64,000 nt of DNA from Nocardia anaemiae NBRC 100462 (GCF_001612725.1 NZ_BDAZ01000024.1:1-64000), one strand, 5' to 3'; counted from the stretch's first letter, positions 1 to 7,474 are shown. Notes: generated from the letters alone by a model not told the origin. Program-made: numbers and translations.

Positions 1-1068
1 ACGGCCAGTGCCCCCGGTTCCGGCAGTGCGCACAGTCCGGGCAGCACGGCCGGTCTCAGCAGCACGCCCAATCCCGGCAACGCGCACAGTCCAGGCAACG
101 ACGCGCCCGGTCTCGGCAATGCGCCCGGTCTCGGCAATGCACCAGGTCTGGACAGCGTGTCCAGTCTCGGCAGCACGCCCGGTCCCAGCAATGCGGCCAG
201 CCCCAGCAGCATGCCCGATCCCGACAATGCGCGCGATCCTGGCAGCGCCGCCAGTCCCGACAGCACACCCGGTCCCGACAATGCACCTGGTCCTGGCCAT
301 TCGCCCGATTCTGGCAGCACGCCCAGTCTGAGCAGCATGCCCGATCCCGGTAGCACACCCAATCCCGGCAAGGCACCCAATCCCGGCAGCACGGTCAGTC
401 CAAGCAACGACGCGCCCGGTCTCGGCGGTGCGCACAGTCTCGACAGCATGCCCGGTCCCGGCAGCACCGCTAGTCCCAGCAATGCGGCCAGTCCCAGCAG
501 CACGTCCGACCCCGGCAACGCCGCCAGTCCCGCCAGTGCGCACAGTCTCGACAGCGCGGCCAGACCCGGCAGTGCGCCCGGTCTCGACAGCATCCCCGAT
601 CACGGCAGCACGGCTGGTCCCAGCAATGCGGCCAGTCCGAGCAGCGCGCCCGATCCCGACAACGCGCCCAATCCCGGCAGCACGGCCAGTCCCGGCAATA
701 CGGCCAGTCCCGGCAGCACGGCCAGTCCCGACAGTGCCCCCGTTTCCGGCAGTGCGCACAGTACCGACAGCACACCCGGTCCCGGCGATGCACCCGGTCC
801 TGGCAATTCGCCCGATTCTGGCAGCACACCAAGTCTGAGCAGCATGCCCGATCCCGGCAGCGCCGCCGGTGCGGGCAGTGCGCCCAATCCGGACAGTGCG
901 CAAAGTCTCGACAGTGCGGCCAGTCCCAGCAGTGCGCCCGGTCTCGACAGCATGCCCAGTCCCGGCAGCACCGCCGGTCCCACCAATGCGGCCAGTCCGA
1001 GCAGCACACCCGACCCCGACAACGCGCCCGATCCCGGCAGTGCGCACAGTAGCGATAGTGCGCGTCCT
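1..1068 (+). repeat. 18-bp (hexapeptide) degenerate coding repeat
   Basis: About 58 tandem units of 18 bp encode a hexapeptide close to P-[GSD]-[SN]-[TAM]-[APS]-[SGDN]. A few units are shortened, for example near 100 and 412. Larger blocks are also duplicated: the segment around 286-360 recurs with few changes at 784-860. This indicates growth by unequal exchange or slippage. Pro recurs every six residues, so the product should be an extended, disordered linker. Confidence 0.85.
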
Positions 1069-1347
1069 GGTGGGGCGGCGGATACTGGCGAGAGTCCGAG
1101 TCCTGGGCAGTCGGTGCACGGCACTACAGCGGGAGGGATGGCGGGGCAGTCGACGACTAGTACGTCGAGCGGGGTGGACGCGGCGGATAGCGCCGGATAC
1201 TCGGGGGTGTTTCCGTCGGGCGCGCGAACCCGACGGGGCGAGGATGGTGAGCACAAGTCGGCCAGGTACCTGCGCACCGAGGAGCACGGTGCGGAGCTCA
1301 TCGGCGAGGTGGAGAAGACCGTGCCGCCCGTACTCGGGGCGCAATGA
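1..1347 (+). CDS. PPE-like ESX substrate, C-terminal part with hexapeptide repeats (5' end outside window)
   Basis: The frame is open from the first base, so the N-terminus lies outside the window. Residues 1 to about 356 are almost entirely a low-complexity hexapeptide array rich in Pro, Gly, Ser, Ala, Asp and Asn. The last 50 or so residues are non-repetitive and hold an acidic/arginine stretch followed by a short tail ending in PPVLGAQ. Nocardia PPE-domain proteins, as I recall them, often end in such a tail after a Pro/Ala/Gly linker. The stop overlaps the start of the EspG-like gene by four bases (ATGA), as expected for a PPE-type substrate and its chaperone. I infer a PPE-like or WXG100-like protein exported by a type VII system; the diagnostic N-terminal domain is not visible. 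Confidence 0.6.
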   Translation, partial: TASAPGSGSAHSPGSTAGLSSTPNPGNAHSPGNDAPGLGNAPGLGNAPGLDSVSSLGSTPGPSNAASPSSMPDPDNARDPGSAASPDSTPGPDNAPGPGHSPDSGSTPSLSSMPDPGSTPNPGKAPNPGSTVSPSNDAPGLGGAHSLDSMPGPGSTASPSNAASPSSTSDPGNAASPASAHSLDSAARPGSAPGLDSIPDHGSTAGPSNAASPSSAPDPDNAPNPGSTASPGNTASPGSTASPDSAPVSGSAHSTDSTPGPGDAPGPGNSPDSGSTPSLSSMPDPGSAAGAGSAPNPDSAQSLDSAASPSSAPGLDSMPSPGSTAGPTNAASPSSTPDPDNAPDPGSAHSSDSARPGGAADTGESPSPGQSVHGTTAGGMAGQSTTSTSSGVDAADSAGYSGVFPSGARTRRGEDGEHKSARYLRTEEHGAELIGEVEKTVPPVLGAQ

Positions 1348-2084
1348 TGACGCAGTGGACCTTGTCCGCCGAGCAGTTCGCGGCGGCCTGGTTCGGCACC
1401 GGCCTGGATCGCATGCCCTTTCCGTTCCGTTTCACCAGCCGCTTTCCCGGACTCCACGAATATCGCGCCTACCAGCGGCAATTCCGCGCGGAGCTGGCCA
1501 GTGAAGACAATGCGCCGCTGCAGCGCGCGATCGGGGTGCTCGCCAAACCCGAGTGGCGCATCGAGCTGTTCGGCATCGATAACACGCGCGGCGCGATCGA
1601 ACTGCGTGCCATCGGCTGCGCCACCCGCACCGGGCCAGGCGTCATCGCGCTACAGGCGCCCGCACCGGATGGCGGCAAGGTTCGGCTGCGTCGCGTCCGC
1701 GTCGACCAACTCGCCACCGAACTGATCCGCCTGCTCCCCGATCCCGCACCCGGCACCGCGGCCGAAAAGAGTTATCTCCTCGACGATCTCAACGACGACC
1801 GCCCCGACCTCTTCGGCAACTCCCCGGCCCGCGCCATCCAGGATCGCTACCGCCGCTTCTGGCGCCAACCCTGCGATACCAGCGGCGCCGTCACCGTCCT
1901 TGTCGGCCCCCGCAATGCCGAACCCCTGCGCACCGGAAAGCTTCGCTGGATCGACACCAAGACCGGCCGCTACTGCGAAGTCCCCGCCAACCGCGCCCTC
2001 ATGATCCGCCCATGCACCGGCGCCGACATCACCCGCTACCTCGACGACTCCATCGTCCGAGCCAAAGCCCGCGTCGACCAATAG
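1344..2084 (+). CDS. ESX secretion-associated protein, EspG family
   Basis: A 246-residue protein that looks like the EspG family: cytosolic chaperones that bind the helical tip of PPE proteins and deliver PE/PPE pairs to a type VII secretion machine. The N-terminus (WTLSAEQFAAAWFGTGLDRMPFPF) and the alternating beta-strand and helix pattern fit. The start ATG overlaps the upstream stop (ATGA), so the two genes are translationally coupled. A second ATG at 1347 could also be used. No EccC, EccD or EccB gene is in the window, so which ESX system it serves is unknown. The family call rests on general resemblance. Confidence 0.75.
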   Translation: MMTQWTLSAEQFAAAWFGTGLDRMPFPFRFTSRFPGLHEYRAYQRQFRAELASEDNAPLQRAIGVLAKPEWRIELFGIDNTRGAIELRAIGCATRTGPGVIALQAPAPDGGKVRLRRVRVDQLATELIRLLPDPAPGTAAEKSYLLDDLNDDRPDLFGNSPARAIQDRYRRFWRQPCDTSGAVTVLVGPRNAEPLRTGKLRWIDTKTGRYCEVPANRALMIRPCTGADITRYLDDSIVRAKARVDQ

Positions 2085-2101
2085 AACTCGGCGCATTCAG
2101 A

Positions 2102-2173
2102 GCTGTCGCATACCCAGTGACTACCTCGCACAGGCTATACCTTGTGCGAGGTAGTCGCTGGGTATGCGACAGC
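2102..2173. repeat. 31-bp near-perfect inverted repeat across a convergent junction
   Basis: Arms 2102-2132 and 2143-2173 match at 30 of 31 positions with a 10-base loop. It lies between the EspG-like gene and the convergent TetR gene. The right arm is the last coding segment of the TetR gene; the left arm is an inverted copy of that 3' end. It can fold in either transcript and probably acts as a bidirectional terminator. Confidence 0.85.
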
Positions 2174-2773
2174 ACCGGGGCGGGCGGCGGAGAGGTGGGC
2201 GGAGACGAGGGTGTGGAGGAGGGAGTCGAGGTCGAGCCAGGGGAAGCTGGGGCGGTCTTGGCGCAGGGTGATCAGGCCGTGCATGGCTGCCCAGAGGCAG
2301 GTCGCGGTGGCGGTGGGGTCGGTGCTGCCGCAGGCTTCGGCCGCATCGGCCAGGAGTCGGAAGAGCGGTAGGCCGGGCATTTGGGCATCGGTGGGCTCCC
2401 AACCCGGAGTGCCTGCCGTGCCGAACAGCACGCGGTAGTGGCCCGGATTCTGTAGGCCGTATTCGCAATAGGCGCGGCATATTTCGGCGAGGCGGGTGGG
2501 TCCGTCCGCCGACGAGGCGACCGACAGCGCCGCCGCCAATTCGGCGAAGCGGACTTCGTATACCGCGGTCAGCAACTCCCGTCGGTCGGCGAAGTGCAGG
2601 TACACACTCTGCGGCGCGATTCCCGCCGCCCGCGCGACCGCGCGCAGCGAGAGTGATTCCTGGCCGTCCAACGTTTCCAGCAGGCGGCTGGCCGCCGCCA
2701 CGAGTTCCTCGCGCAGGCGGCCGCCTTCGCCGCGGCGGTTGCGATCTCGCGCGGTGGTTTTCTTCGCCGTCAC
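2135..2773 (-). CDS. TetR/AcrR family transcriptional regulator
   Basis: 212 residues starting at GTG. The N-terminal helix-turn-helix (about residues 25-70) contains a typical TetR recognition helix, IAPQSVYLHFADRRELL. The rest is an all-helical ligand-binding domain resembling the WHG-type TetR C-terminal domain. It diverges from a metallo-beta-lactamase-fold gene across a 50-bp nested palindrome, so it very likely represses itself and that gene. Its last 11 codons lie in the right arm of the 31-bp inverted repeat. The ligand is unknown. Confidence 0.85.
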   Translation of the reverse strand: MTAKKTTARDRNRRGEGGRLREELVAAASRLLETLDGQESLSLRAVARAAGIAPQSVYLHFADRRELLTAVYEVRFAELAAALSVASSADGPTRLAEICRAYCEYGLQNPGHYRVLFGTAGTPGWEPTDAQMPGLPLFRLLADAAEACGSTDPTATATCLWAAMHGLITLRQDRPSFPWLDLDSLLHTLVSAHLSAARPGAVAYPATTSHKV

Positions 2774-2783
2774 CTTGACAGGT

Positions 2784-2833
2784 TAACAAGACAGGTGTCA
2801 ACTGACAATTATCAGTAGACAACTGTCTTGTTA
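2784..2833. promoter_or_regulatory. Nested palindromic operator between TetR and MBL-fold genes
   Basis: Outer arms TAACAAGACAG (2784-2794) and CTGTCTTGTTA (2823-2833) are exact reverse complements. Inside them TGTCAACTGA and TCAGTAGACA form a second pair matching at 9 of 10. The whole 50 bp is symmetric about position 2808. Two overlapping dimer sites for the adjacent TetR are the simplest reading. The right end is 9 bp from the hydrolase ATG. Confidence 0.75.
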
Positions 2834-2842
2834 GGAAATCCC

Positions 2843-3592
2843 ATGTCGGTCACCGTGACTCGCATCGTCCACGCCAGTGTCCTGCTCGACTTCGGCGGCG
2901 CCAGGATCCTCACCGATCCGTGGCTGTCCGAACGCCGCTTCTACTACCAGGGCGAGCCGCGCAGCATCGCCACCGCCGCCGATCTCCCGGAACTCGCTGG
3001 CATCGTGATCAGCCACGCCCACTACGATCACTGCGATCTCGGGGCGCTACAGAGCTACCCGGATAAGAATGTGCCCTTCGCCGTCGTGCGTGGCCTCGCA
3101 AAACAGATGCGAGCAGCGGGATTTCGCAATGTCGTCGAGTTGGACCCCTGGCAGACAACACATCTCGGCCCGGTCGAAGTGACAGCGACGCCCGCCAGCC
3201 ATGGCATCCCGGAAGTGACCTTCGTGCTGCGCGCCGACGGCCACAGCGTCTTCTTCGGCGCGGACACCCTCCGCATCGCCGAACTCGACGAAATCGCCGA
3301 TCACTACAAGGATTTGGATCTGGCCCTACTCCCCATCAACGGCCTGCGCATCCGCCCGGCCTTCAACCATCAGGTCGTCATGGACGCGACCGAAGCCGCC
3401 GACCTCACCCGCGCCCTACACCCCCGCCTCGCCGTACCCATCCACTACGCCTTCACCAGCGGCCCCCTCGGCGATCGTCTGATAACAAAGTCCATCCGCA
3501 ACCGCCCCGACCTCTACCGCGACGCCACCGCCGACGTGGCCCCCGATACGACAGTCCACATACTCGAACCCGGCCAGCAGCTGCCCCTCTGA
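2843..3592 (+). CDS. MBL-fold metallo-hydrolase (UlaG-like)
   Basis: 249 residues. The metal-binding signature SHAHYDHCD (HxHxDH, His58-His63) identifies a metallo-beta-lactamase-fold hydrolase. Later His residues in SHG and HYAF are likely further ligands. The N-terminal pattern, with DPW following a strand, resembles the UlaG-like lactonase/hydrolase group. I chose ATG 2843 because AGGA sits 6 bp upstream; a TTG at 2828 lies inside the operator and is less likely. It is divergent from the TetR gene and probably controlled by it. Substrate unknown. Confidence 0.8.
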   Translation: MSVTVTRIVHASVLLDFGGARILTDPWLSERRFYYQGEPRSIATAADLPELAGIVISHAHYDHCDLGALQSYPDKNVPFAVVRGLAKQMRAAGFRNVVELDPWQTTHLGPVEVTATPASHGIPEVTFVLRADGHSVFFGADTLRIAELDEIADHYKDLDLALLPINGLRIRPAFNHQVVMDATEAADLTRALHPRLAVPIHYAFTSGPLGDRLITKSIRNRPDLYRDATADVAPDTTVHILEPGQQLPL

Positions 3593-3849
3593 ACCGAGCC
3601 GATCACTGGCCAAACAAGCCGAAACCAATCCAACTCGCCGAAGCGATCGGACGGTGGACGCACAGACAACCGAAGAAGAATCGGCACAGATACGTGATCG
3701 ATTGCACGACAAGCTATTCGCGGCGGCGAACCCGTACCGACCGGTGTGCTGCCGATAACGTGCCGCTACGAAACACCGTGCGCACGCTCGGATAGCTTCG
3801 AGTACATCACCGACGGATGCATGCATGACTGGAAACTCCCCCAAGCGAA
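3593..3849. other. Non-coding convergent spacer
   Basis: Spacer between the MBL-fold gene and the 3' end of glyA. I see no supported ORF; the frames that cross it lack ribosome sites and run antisense into glyA. Confidence 0.5.
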
Positions 3850-3894
3850 TTCGCCTGGGAACCCGAGCGCACCGCGACCGAATTCCCAGGCGAA
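3850..3894 (-). terminator. Hairpin terminator downstream of glyA
   Basis: Perfect 12-bp arms TTCGCCTGGGAA (3850-3861) and TTCCCAGGCGAA (3883-3894), with a 21-base loop, begin 8 bp after the glyA stop. There is no U tract, which is common in actinobacteria. Confidence 0.7.
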
Positions 3895-3901
3895 CACAGG
3901 C

Positions 3902-5260
3902 TCAGCCGAGCAGATGCCAATCCTCGAGCCCGTTGTAGAGCGGCAGCTCCCGAGCCAGCTTGGTGACGCGAGCACGCAGCGCGTCGACATCGGAGCCGCC
4001 CGCCAGTGCGGTGGCGATGATGTCGGCGACCTCGGTGAATTCGGCATCTCCGAAGCCACGGGTGGCCAGCGCGGCGGTGCCGATGCGCAGTCCGGAGGTG
4101 ACCATCGGCGGGCGCGGGTCGAACGGAACGGCATTGCGGTTCACCGTGATTCCGATTTCGTGCAGCAGATCCTCGCCCTGCTGACCGTCGATCTCGGAGT
4201 TGCGCAGGTCGACGAGCACCAGGTGCACGTCGGTGCCGCCGGTGAGCACGCTGATGCCCTTGTCCTTGACATCCGTGCCGCCGAGCCGCTCGGCCAGAAT
4301 CTTCGCACCGGACAGGGTGCGCTCCTGGCGTTCCTTGAATTCGGCACTCGCCGCGATCTTGAATGCGACGGCCTTCGCGGCGATCACATGCATGAGCGGA
4401 CCGCCCTGCTGGCCGGGGAACACCGAGCTGTTGAGCTTCTTGGCGTACTCCTGCTTGGCCAGGATCAAGCCGGAGCGCGGACCACCGAGGGTCTTGTGCA
4501 CGGTGGAGGACACCACATCGGCGTAGGGCACCGGCGAAGGATGCAGACCGGCCGCGACCAGACCGGCGAAGTGCGCCATATCGACCCACAGCTTCGCGCC
4601 GACCTCATCGGCGATCTCCCGGAACGCCGCGAAGTCCTGGTGCCGCGGGTAGGCGGACCAACCGGCGACGATAACCTTCGGGCGCGAGCTGAGCGCGGTC
4701 TTGCGCAGCTCCTCCATATCGATGCGGTGGTCTTCCTTGCTGACCCCGTAGGAGTGCACCTCGTAGAGCTTGCCGGAGAAGTTCAGCCGCATGCCGTGGG
4801 TGAGGTGACCGCCGTGCGCGAGATCGAGGCCGAGCAGCCGGTCGCCTGGCTCCATCAGCGCCATCAGCACCGCGGCATTCGCTTGCGCGCCGGAATGCGG
4901 CTGCACATTGGCGAATTCGGCGCCGAAGAGTTCCTTGGCGCGATCGCGGGCGAGGGTCTCGACGACGTCGACGTGTTCGCAGCCACCGTAGTAGCGACGG
5001 CCGGGGTAGCCCTCGGCGTACTTGTTGGTGAGCACGCTGCCCTGCGCCTGCAGCACCGCGCGCGGCACGAAGTTCTCCGAGGCGATCATCTCGAGGGTGT
5101 CGCGTTCGCGGGCGAGTTCGCCTGCCATCGCGGCAGCGAGCTCCGGATCGAGCTCACCGAGGGATTGGGTATTGACAGAGGCGGTCGTCTGCGTCACCCG
5201 GTCGAGTCTATTGGCCGTCCGCGCCGCGCCGATCAGGGGGTTCTGTGTCTCGGTATGCAT
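3902..5260 (-). CDS. glyA: Serine hydroxymethyltransferase
   Basis: 452 residues. The enzyme interconverts serine and glycine using tetrahydrofolate and supplies C1 units. Visible family features are MIASENF, NKYAEGYPGRRYYGG and the PLP-lysine motif STVHKTLGG (Lys256), plus the FPGQQGGP segment. I chose the ATG at 5260 because GGAGG lies 5 bp upstream. The frame stays open to 5368, but that extension is inside the ZTP riboswitch aptamer. A GTG 21 codons further in (VTQTTASV) is an alternative start closer to the usual length. The gene is downstream of a purine-intermediate riboswitch, linking it to folate and purine status. Confidence 0.97.
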   Translation of the reverse strand: MHTETQNPLIGAARTANRLDRVTQTTASVNTQSLGELDPELAAAMAGELARERDTLEMIASENFVPRAVLQAQGSVLTNKYAEGYPGRRYYGGCEHVDVVETLARDRAKELFGAEFANVQPHSGAQANAAVLMALMEPGDRLLGLDLAHGGHLTHGMRLNFSGKLYEVHSYGVSKEDHRIDMEELRKTALSSRPKVIVAGWSAYPRHQDFAAFREIADEVGAKLWVDMAHFAGLVAAGLHPSPVPYADVVSSTVHKTLGGPRSGLILAKQEYAKKLNSSVFPGQQGGPLMHVIAAKAVAFKIAASAEFKERQERTLSGAKILAERLGGTDVKDKGISVLTGGTDVHLVLVDLRNSEIDGQQGEDLLHEIGITVNRNAVPFDPRPPMVTSGLRIGTAALATRGFGDAEFTEVADIIATALAGGSDVDALRARVTKLARELPLYNGLEDWHLLG

Positions 5261-5315
5261 CGCAACCTCCGTGGTCCTGGTGCCAAGGAGTGCGCACCCC
5301 AAGGCCCATGAGCCC

Positions 5316-5390
5316 GGCACCCAGGCGCGCGGTGCGGGGCGAGGGTGCTTCCCGGTGGTTGCTTCCACCTCGAGTGCGCCAGTCGCGGTC
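5316..5390 (-). ncRNA. ZTP riboswitch (pfl motif) in the glyA leader
   Basis: Read on the minus strand, the leader carries the ordered conserved blocks of the ZTP/ZMP aptamer: CGCGACTGGCG, then GGTGGAAGCAACCACCGGG (GGTGG/CCACC stem with CCGGGAAGC), then CGCGCCTGGGTGCC. These correspond to the family's ACUGGCG, CCACCGGGGAGC and GCCUGGGC elements. The aptamer is about 55 bases upstream of the glyA ATG, and glyA is one of the genes this riboswitch class is known to control. It senses the AICAR phosphates ZTP/ZMP, which accumulate when 10-formyl-THF is short, and is expected to switch glyA on. Confidence 0.88.
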
Positions 5391-5395
5391 CGATC

Positions 5396-5401
5396 ATCTT
5401 A
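5396..5401 (-). promoter_or_regulatory. Putative -10 box of the glyA promoter
   Basis: TAAGAT on the minus strand lies a few bases before the aptamer, so a transcript would start at about 5389, just ahead of the first conserved riboswitch block. No good -35 hexamer is visible. Confidence 0.4.
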
Positions 5402-5430
5402 TCCAGGGGTCTGTGACGAGCCGAGATCCG

Positions 5431-6000
5431 TCAAGCCCCGGGTACGGCGGACCGCAACAGGGCGGTGAGGTGGACTTGCGCATCGTCGAGCGGCCGGGTC
5501 GATTTCAGCGCCCGGGATTGAATGATGGCGCCCTCCAGCGCACTGATGACGAATCCGGCCAGCGACCGCGCCTGCTCGGCCGATAAACCGTTGTCGCGCA
5601 AGGCTTTTGCGAGCTGATCGGTCCAGTCGATGAATACGGTGCCCGCGGCCGCCTGCACCCGCGGTTCGGATTCGGCGAGTGCGGCGCCGACGATCGGGCA
5701 GCCCGTGGTGAACTCGGACTTTTCGAGTGTGCGCTGCCACCATCCGATGAGCGCGGCGATCCACTGCTCGGCGGTCCCTGAGCCGGTGATCTTGTCCATC
5801 ACCGCGGCGAGACGCTCACCCGCCGTCTTGGTCGCGACCTCGACCAGCTCACCCTTGCCGGATGGAAAGTGCTGGTAGAGCGAGTTACGGGAGGCGCGGC
5901 CGCGTTCCAACAGGGCGGCGAGCCCGGCGGCGTGCACCCCCTGTTCGCGCACCAGATCGATGGCGCTCTCGATCAATCGGTCGCGCGGCCCCGGTGTCAT
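5431..6000 (-). CDS. TetR family regulator (LmrA/YxaF-like)
   Basis: 189 residues. The N-terminal helix-turn-helix includes GRASRNSLYQHFPSGKGELV, typical of the LmrA/YxaF TetR subgroup, and the CPIVGAALAES segment also fits it. I chose the second in-frame ATG (6000) because AGGAGG lies 6 bp before it; the ATG at 6006 directly abuts the ribosome site. The gene is divergent from the thioesterase gene and shares two palindromes with it, so it should control both itself and the downstream pair. Confidence 0.85.
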   Translation of the reverse strand: MTPGPRDRLIESAIDLVREQGVHAAGLAALLERGRASRNSLYQHFPSGKGELVEVATKTAGERLAAVMDKITGSGTAEQWIAALIGWWQRTLEKSEFTTGCPIVGAALAESEPRVQAAAGTVFIDWTDQLAKALRDNGLSAEQARSLAGFVISALEGAIIQSRALKSTRPLDDAQVHLTALLRSAVPGA

Positions 6001-6021
6001 GGCCATCCTCCTTTGCTTGCG

Positions 6022-6073
6022 TGAACCGATCGGTCCATGCTCCAATCATGACAGATGTGAACCGATCGGTTCA
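6022..6073. promoter_or_regulatory. Tandem TetR operators
   Basis: Two 16-bp sites: TGAACCGATCGGTCCA (6022-6037, one mismatch) and the perfect palindrome TGAACCGATCGGTTCA (6058-6073). Their centres are 36 bp apart. They lie between the divergent TetR and thioesterase genes; the second ends 18 bp before the thioesterase ATG. Confidence 0.85.
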
Positions 6074-6091
6074 TCGAAAGGACAGATTTTC

Positions 6092-6538
6092 ATGAGTGCA
6101 CCGACCGATCTGGCGCAGCTTTCTGGACTCGAACTGCTGCGCACCGCGATGACGACCGACGAGCGGCCACCGTTCATCGGCGACCTGCTCGGCATGGAGG
6201 TCGAGGAGCTCGACTTCGGCAAGGCGGTCTTCGGGCTGCGGACCAGGGCCGATTTCGCCAATCCACTCGGCACTACGCACGGCGGCATTTGCGCTACCCT
6301 GCTCGATTCGGTGATGGGTTGTGCGGTGCACACCACGCTCGATGCCGGTGTCGGCTACACCACCTTGGAACTGAAGATCAACTACATCCGCGCGGTACCG
6401 ACCGACGGCCGTCGCCTGATCGCGACCGGCACCACCATCCACGTCGGCCGCACTACCGCGACCGCCGAGGGGCGCGTCGTGGACGAGCAGGGCAAGTTGG
6501 TCGCGCACGGCTCCACGACCTGCGTCATCTTCCGCTGA
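6092..6538 (+). CDS. PaaI-family hotdog thioesterase
   Basis: 148 residues with a single hotdog fold. The helix motif NPLGTTHGGICATLLDSVMG matches the PaaI/YdiI acyl-CoA thioesterase signature HGG-x-x-x-x-L-x-D. Such enzymes hydrolyse acyl- or aryl-CoA thioesters. The start is ATG 6092 with AAAGGA upstream; longer in-frame extensions would run through the operators. Transcription is expected to be repressed by the divergent TetR. The DDN-family gene follows after 12 bp, so the two probably form an operon. Confidence 0.85.
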   Translation: MSAPTDLAQLSGLELLRTAMTTDERPPFIGDLLGMEVEELDFGKAVFGLRTRADFANPLGTTHGGICATLLDSVMGCAVHTTLDAGVGYTTLELKINYIRAVPTDGRRLIATGTTIHVGRTTATAEGRVVDEQGKLVAHGSTTCVIFR

Positions 6539-6550
6539 AGGAGCACAGCT

Positions 6551-7000
6551 ATGGGTCGACGCAGCACTGAAGCCGCCGCGCGCAAGTTCCGTCGGGAACG
6601 ATTCATCGGGCGCTACCTCGCCAATCCCGCTGTCGGACTGCTCGATCGGATCGGCATCCGCTCCTCGATGCTCGCCGAGTTGGAGACCATCGGCGCCAAA
6701 TCCGGTCAGCCGCGTCGCGTGCCGGTCACCGTTTCGATCGACGACGAGGGCGCATGGCTGATCTCCCAGCACGGCCACCGCGCGGGCTGGGCCCGCAATA
6801 TCGCGGCGAATCCGCAGGTCCGGCTGCGACAGGGCCAGCGCTGCTACACCGGCACCGCGGCCTTCGTCCCCGATGACGATGTGGTCGCCCGCGCACGGTC
6901 CTTCGCCAAGAGCAGCGCCGCCGAATCGGCCACGGCTTGGACGATCAAGGCGCTGGAATCCGACCCCATCTCGGTCCGCATCACCTTCACCGCAGGCTGA
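6551..7000 (+). CDS. Nitroreductase/quinone reductase family protein (DDN-like)
   Basis: 149 residues. The pattern LETIGAKSGQPRRVPVT, WLISQHG, WARNIAANPQVRL and the C-terminal region matches the split beta-barrel, deazaflavin (F420)-dependent family typified by M. tuberculosis Ddn. AAGGAG lies 8 bp before the ATG, which follows the thioesterase by 12 bp. A role in reductive detoxification of quinones or similar compounds, under the upstream TetR, is an inference. Confidence 0.8.
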   Translation: MGRRSTEAAARKFRRERFIGRYLANPAVGLLDRIGIRSSMLAELETIGAKSGQPRRVPVTVSIDDEGAWLISQHGHRAGWARNIAANPQVRLRQGQRCYTGTAAFVPDDDVVARARSFAKSSAAESATAWTIKALESDPISVRITFTAG

Positions 7001-7363
7001 GGATGCATTCACGCTCGCCGAACGGGGCACGCGAGAGCGCAGTATCCAAGTGCACACCCGTTGTGGCGCACGGTGCGCGTTCCGCCCGGCTGCCGAGGCC
7101 GTCGCATTGCTGTCCGAGTTGGGGCCGCGGCCCGGTGACAGCACTCACCCCTGTACCGGGTGTTCACCGCGAACCGCTTGCCGACCCGGCGCGCGGCACC
7201 GTGCGCGAGCGCTCTGACGATCACTTCCGGCAGCAGCCGCAGGTCGAGCACGCCCACTGTGCCGGGGGCGCAAGTTCTTGGGGATAGACCGGCGTTAACG
7301 CCAGGGCCCGCGCCACCGGTTTCACTGGCGAGATTGTCCACGCCACGACCCCGAGGAAAAGCC
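7001..7363. other. Non-coding region before a small ORF
   Basis: 363 bp without a supported gene. On the minus strand one frame reads RLLPEVIVRALAHGAARRVG, which resembles the C-terminal end of a short-chain dehydrogenase, but with no motif or start it could be an old fragment or chance. Confidence 0.4.
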
Positions 7364-7474
7364 ATGCTGAACCTGGTCTCGATCCCCACCTCCCCGCTCG
7401 ATGCCCTACTGCGCACCCTGTCCCAGTTGATCTGCACCATCTCGAGCGGTGGCGGCTGCGCCGTCATCCAGTAA
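7364..7474 (+). CDS. Small ORF, 36-residue hydrophobic peptide with Cys/Ser/Gly tail
   Basis: The ORF encodes MLNLVSIPTSPLDALLRTLS followed by QLICTISSGGGCAVIQ. GAGGA lies 6 bp before the ATG, an ideal ribosome site. The first 20 residues form an amphipathic or hydrophobic segment; the last 13 carry two Cys, Thr, two Ser and three Gly, and there is no lysine. The stop codon TAA abuts the DUF885 stop on the opposite strand with no gap. It could be a secreted or modified peptide precursor, but no modification enzyme is adjacent. Function unknown. Confidence 0.45.
   Translation: MLNLVSIPTSPLDALLRTLSQLICTISSGGGCAVIQ

Noticed and set aside
470..1009. Long minus-strand Cys/Arg-rich ORF opposite the hexapeptide repeats
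   Set aside because: Its CRDRA-type composition is just the complement of the 18-bp repeat read out of frame; no ribosome site or domain.
1..2084. Tandem repeats at the left edge as a CRISPR array
   Set aside because: Units are 18 bp, contiguous, degenerate and in frame with a coding sequence; no spacers.
3746..5311. 521-codon plus-strand ORF over glyA
   Set aside because: Antisense shadow of the glyA gene produced by high third-position GC; glyA is unmistakable.
5261..5368. N-terminal extension of glyA by 36 codons
   Set aside because: It would translate the ZTP aptamer; GGAGG 5 bp before ATG 5260 is a better start.
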